Shown here piece by piece: positions 18,296 to 20,412 of a stretch of DNA of 20,412 nucleotides. Every line of letters starts with the position of its first letter. The stretch's first letter is position 1. The position numbers and the translations under genes are program-made. The notes beneath the pieces are model-generated. The model did not search any database and was not told the origin of the DNA. It saw nothing but the letters and a program-made list of their open reading frames with translations. Source of the stretch: Apostichopus californicus (Eukaryota; Echinodermata; Holothuroidea; Aspidochirotida; Stichopodidae); the NCBI GenBank assembly GCA_020650975.1, contig JAIPMN010022226.1:1-20412 (forward strand). The letters run 5' to 3'.

Positions 18296-18312
18296 GGGAG
18301 GGGGGGGGGGGG
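18296..18312 (+). repeat. G-rich run
   Basis: GGGA followed by 13 G, preceded by CTCCCCTAGGG, which could pair with it as a short hairpin. Confidence 0.65.
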
Positions 18313-19900
18313 TTAGTGGTCTTAGCTAGGGTCTATTTATCTTAGACATTTTTTTATTGATCTTGAAACAATGGGTAATTAATAATTTAAAGGAGATGGT
18401 ATGTTCCACATCGATCCGAGGGTCGTCGTTTGTTACTTTATGGCCTCTACAATAGCTTTCGTTGTTTTCACATGTGACCGACAATCTCTTAATAATTGTT
18501 ACATTTAGTCAAACTTGAGTTACTAAATGTAGATACAGACCAATTTGAGATGAAAGATGTTATTTATCAAAATGTCATCTCAGTTTATTTTTGCAGCAGT
18601 TGAGTGAACTTCGTTAGGAAATTCACTTGCAAGAGACCATTATGATAAAGCCCATGTTGTACGTGGAGTTTCTTAAATGAAGTTGTCAAAACTACGAAAG
18701 TTTTGAAGATGACGTTTATTTCTACAAAATCCCTTCCCATTGTTGACAGGTTATAAGTTTTTAGGGTTATATTGCTTGAATCATTTTTAACCGTCGAAAT
18801 GTTGACATGCTCAGTGACTTTGTTTCGTTAGTCGATGAGAAGTAGAGATGATACAACCAGTATTTTGAATTTGACAGGTCTCTATATTTCACATTGTTGA
18901 TGGTATGCCGAAACCATCTCAATCTCTTTATTTCCTGTTCTTTACCTTTTCTGATCTATACAACTCCTGAAGCTATATATATCAGTGTTTCGATCTCACA
19001 AGTCCATATCAACAATACAAGAGTTCGTATAAGAACATTCCAAAACATGTATAAAACACCTTTTGTTGCACGGTATGAGTGCTTCATTATAACGTTATAT
19101 CGCACAATTATGTAAAAGCTCAATCTAAAGAACAAAAGACGTCATAAATATACCTTATGCATGTAATTACAATCAATATATATAATAACTTATGCTTAAT
19201 ATGCCACCACCTCCATTCAGGTATACATGATACTAACCTTAACCCTAGTCTTTTGGATATATTAAGGTGTTAGGTCGTTAGCTTCAGTGAATTGCAAACT
19301 CTGGACAATAAAACTGCGATTAAATCCCAATATAGATTTTGGAGAAGGGTTTGCCTCCATCGTTCAAAATGAAGATAATAATCTCGTGATGAGGATGGAG
19401 ATTGGAGGCAGAGGAAGTTCCATTTCCTGTCTTCCTCATGAGGATGCTGAGATTTCTCTCGTTAATCAATCAAAATATGGTTTTATCCGGTATTAATCTA
19501 AATATGATTCTTACTTAGCAACAACAGCCCGACGAGAAAACGTGTTTCAACAAATTTTGATGAATAAGTTTGCAATTCTGAAAGGTTAACATTCGTTGTA
19601 TTATAGGCCTATACGTTTTTATCTTAACATTATTTTTAAAACTGCAGCCAAATGATGAACGTGATAGAAGCAATTGATTTCAAAGAGAGGGAATTTTCTT
19701 TTCAAGAGTGTCCATAATAATAAAAGTTGTGGTATGCCTTCTGTCTGTTATGTTTTATCTAAAAACTTTCGGCGAATTAAGCTGCCTTCATGTATCTGAC
19801 AACAGTTCAGAAAGTTCATTCTATACCCTCTGATAAGATGCAAGATTGAAACTTGGATTCAAGTTAAGAGTTTCATATTTGTATACAGCGTTACTAAGAA
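18313..19900. other. non-coding stretch
   Basis: No supportable gene. The open frame at 19287-19496 (69 codons, including FGEGFASIVQNEDNNLVMRM) has a more protein-like composition than its neighbours and a higher G+C core, so it is the likeliest stray exon here. It lacks paired splice sites and I recognise no family. Confidence 0.3.
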
Positions 19901-19907
19901 GGGTACC

Positions 19908-19931
19908 GGGGGGGGGGGGCGGGGTGGAGGG
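19908..19931 (+). repeat. G-rich run, G-quadruplex motif
   Basis: Twelve G, C, four G, T, GGAGGG: at least four G tracts with short loops. Confidence 0.65.
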
Positions 19932-20352
19932 TATATACGTTTGCAAAACAAGTGGGCGGTTACACCGTAAAGTTTGATATGGTTCACTGCAGAGTGCAGA
20001 CTCAATAATCTATTTGGATTTAAGTGAGATTGCTACAGTGACAAATCCTTTACAATTATTGTTCAAACACATCACAAAGCCACTAATCAGTAAATCAAGT
20101 TTACCAAGAATTTGTTCAGTGAGGTATTGAGGTGAACCATTTGGGGGGTTTTGGGGCAAAATCCTGATGAAGCAGATGGATAGCTTACTTAGAAACCGAT
20201 TCACTTAATGGATAAGTGTCAATGTCAATAATGAACCGTTAATTACGAAAGAACAATATTCGTCAACGGTTATTAACTTGTTCTGGTTGATAGATTAGCG
20301 TTAATTGAACAAGGGAGTTGAAAAGGTGGAAGGTCCAGTACAACGGAATTAG
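19932..20352. other. non-coding stretch before the last transposon
   Basis: No gene supported. A minus-strand frame at 20010-20204 (64 codons, with ILPQNPPNGSPQYLTEQILG) is unrecognised. Confidence 0.35.
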
Positions 20353-20412
20353 CAGTGGCGTAGGAAGGTACTTTTGAGTGGGGGGGCTGACGACTGATGG
20401 CCGGCCTGGGGG
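20353..20412 (+). mobile_element. hAT-like MITE, family B, copy 3 (cut by window end)
   Basis: The last 60 bp begin CAGTGGCGTAGGAAGG and then match the inward-read high-coordinate end of the element at 10119-10461 with only two differences, including the CTGACGACTGATGGCCGG stretch missing from copy 1. The left flank is GGAATTAG (20345-20352), which should recur right after the element beyond this window. Confidence 0.9.

Overview
The window looks like non-coding DNA from an animal nuclear genome. It is AT-rich, has no long open reading frame (the longest is 111 codons), and carries decayed transposons, a satellite-like array, microsatellites and many long G or C runs. There is no bacterial-style gene packing. 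Its repeat types are a LINE of the CR1/L2/Jockey kind, short hAT-like elements, and a short motif resembling retroposon 3-prime tails common in marine animals. Together these suggest a marine invertebrate, possibly an echinoderm. The lineage is inference and I hold it loosely.

The best supported features are five short non-autonomous transposons in two families. Family A has two copies (419-810 and, inverted, 9588-9973). Family B has three (5345-5804; inverted 10119-10461; and one cut by the window end from 20353). Both families end in CAGTGGCG-type inverted repeats. Three of the four complete copies have perfect 8-bp target-site duplications and the fourth matches 7 of 8, which is the hAT signature. 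No transposase is present.

From about 7318 to 10539, on the minus strand, lies a 5-prime-truncated, frameshifted LINE. It is readable as reverse transcriptase from KSPGYDG through NNRPVS, SKAFDT, a mutated FADD box and DWLASNKLSLN to a C-terminal tail, and it ends in an A-rich 3-prime tail next to a CATA microsatellite. One A and one B element have jumped into it, so their excision footprints can be read directly.

From about 11070 to 12140 there is a two-level tandem array: 17-bp GTGACC-type subunits inside six larger units of 164-237 bp. I do not recognise it, and it is the best candidate for something undescribed. Between the LINE and the array, 10624-10905 on the minus strand looks like a possible terminal exon.

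Other signals are weaker. They include a pair of CACGTG direct repeats (1343-1399), three RFX X-box-like palindromes, a 20-bp palindrome, a promoter-like cluster at 14047-14229, a CpG-rich patch at 16921-17250, and about a dozen G/C homopolymer runs, one beside an N gap. No complete gene, tRNA, rRNA or CRISPR array was found. The rest reads as intergenic or intronic DNA.
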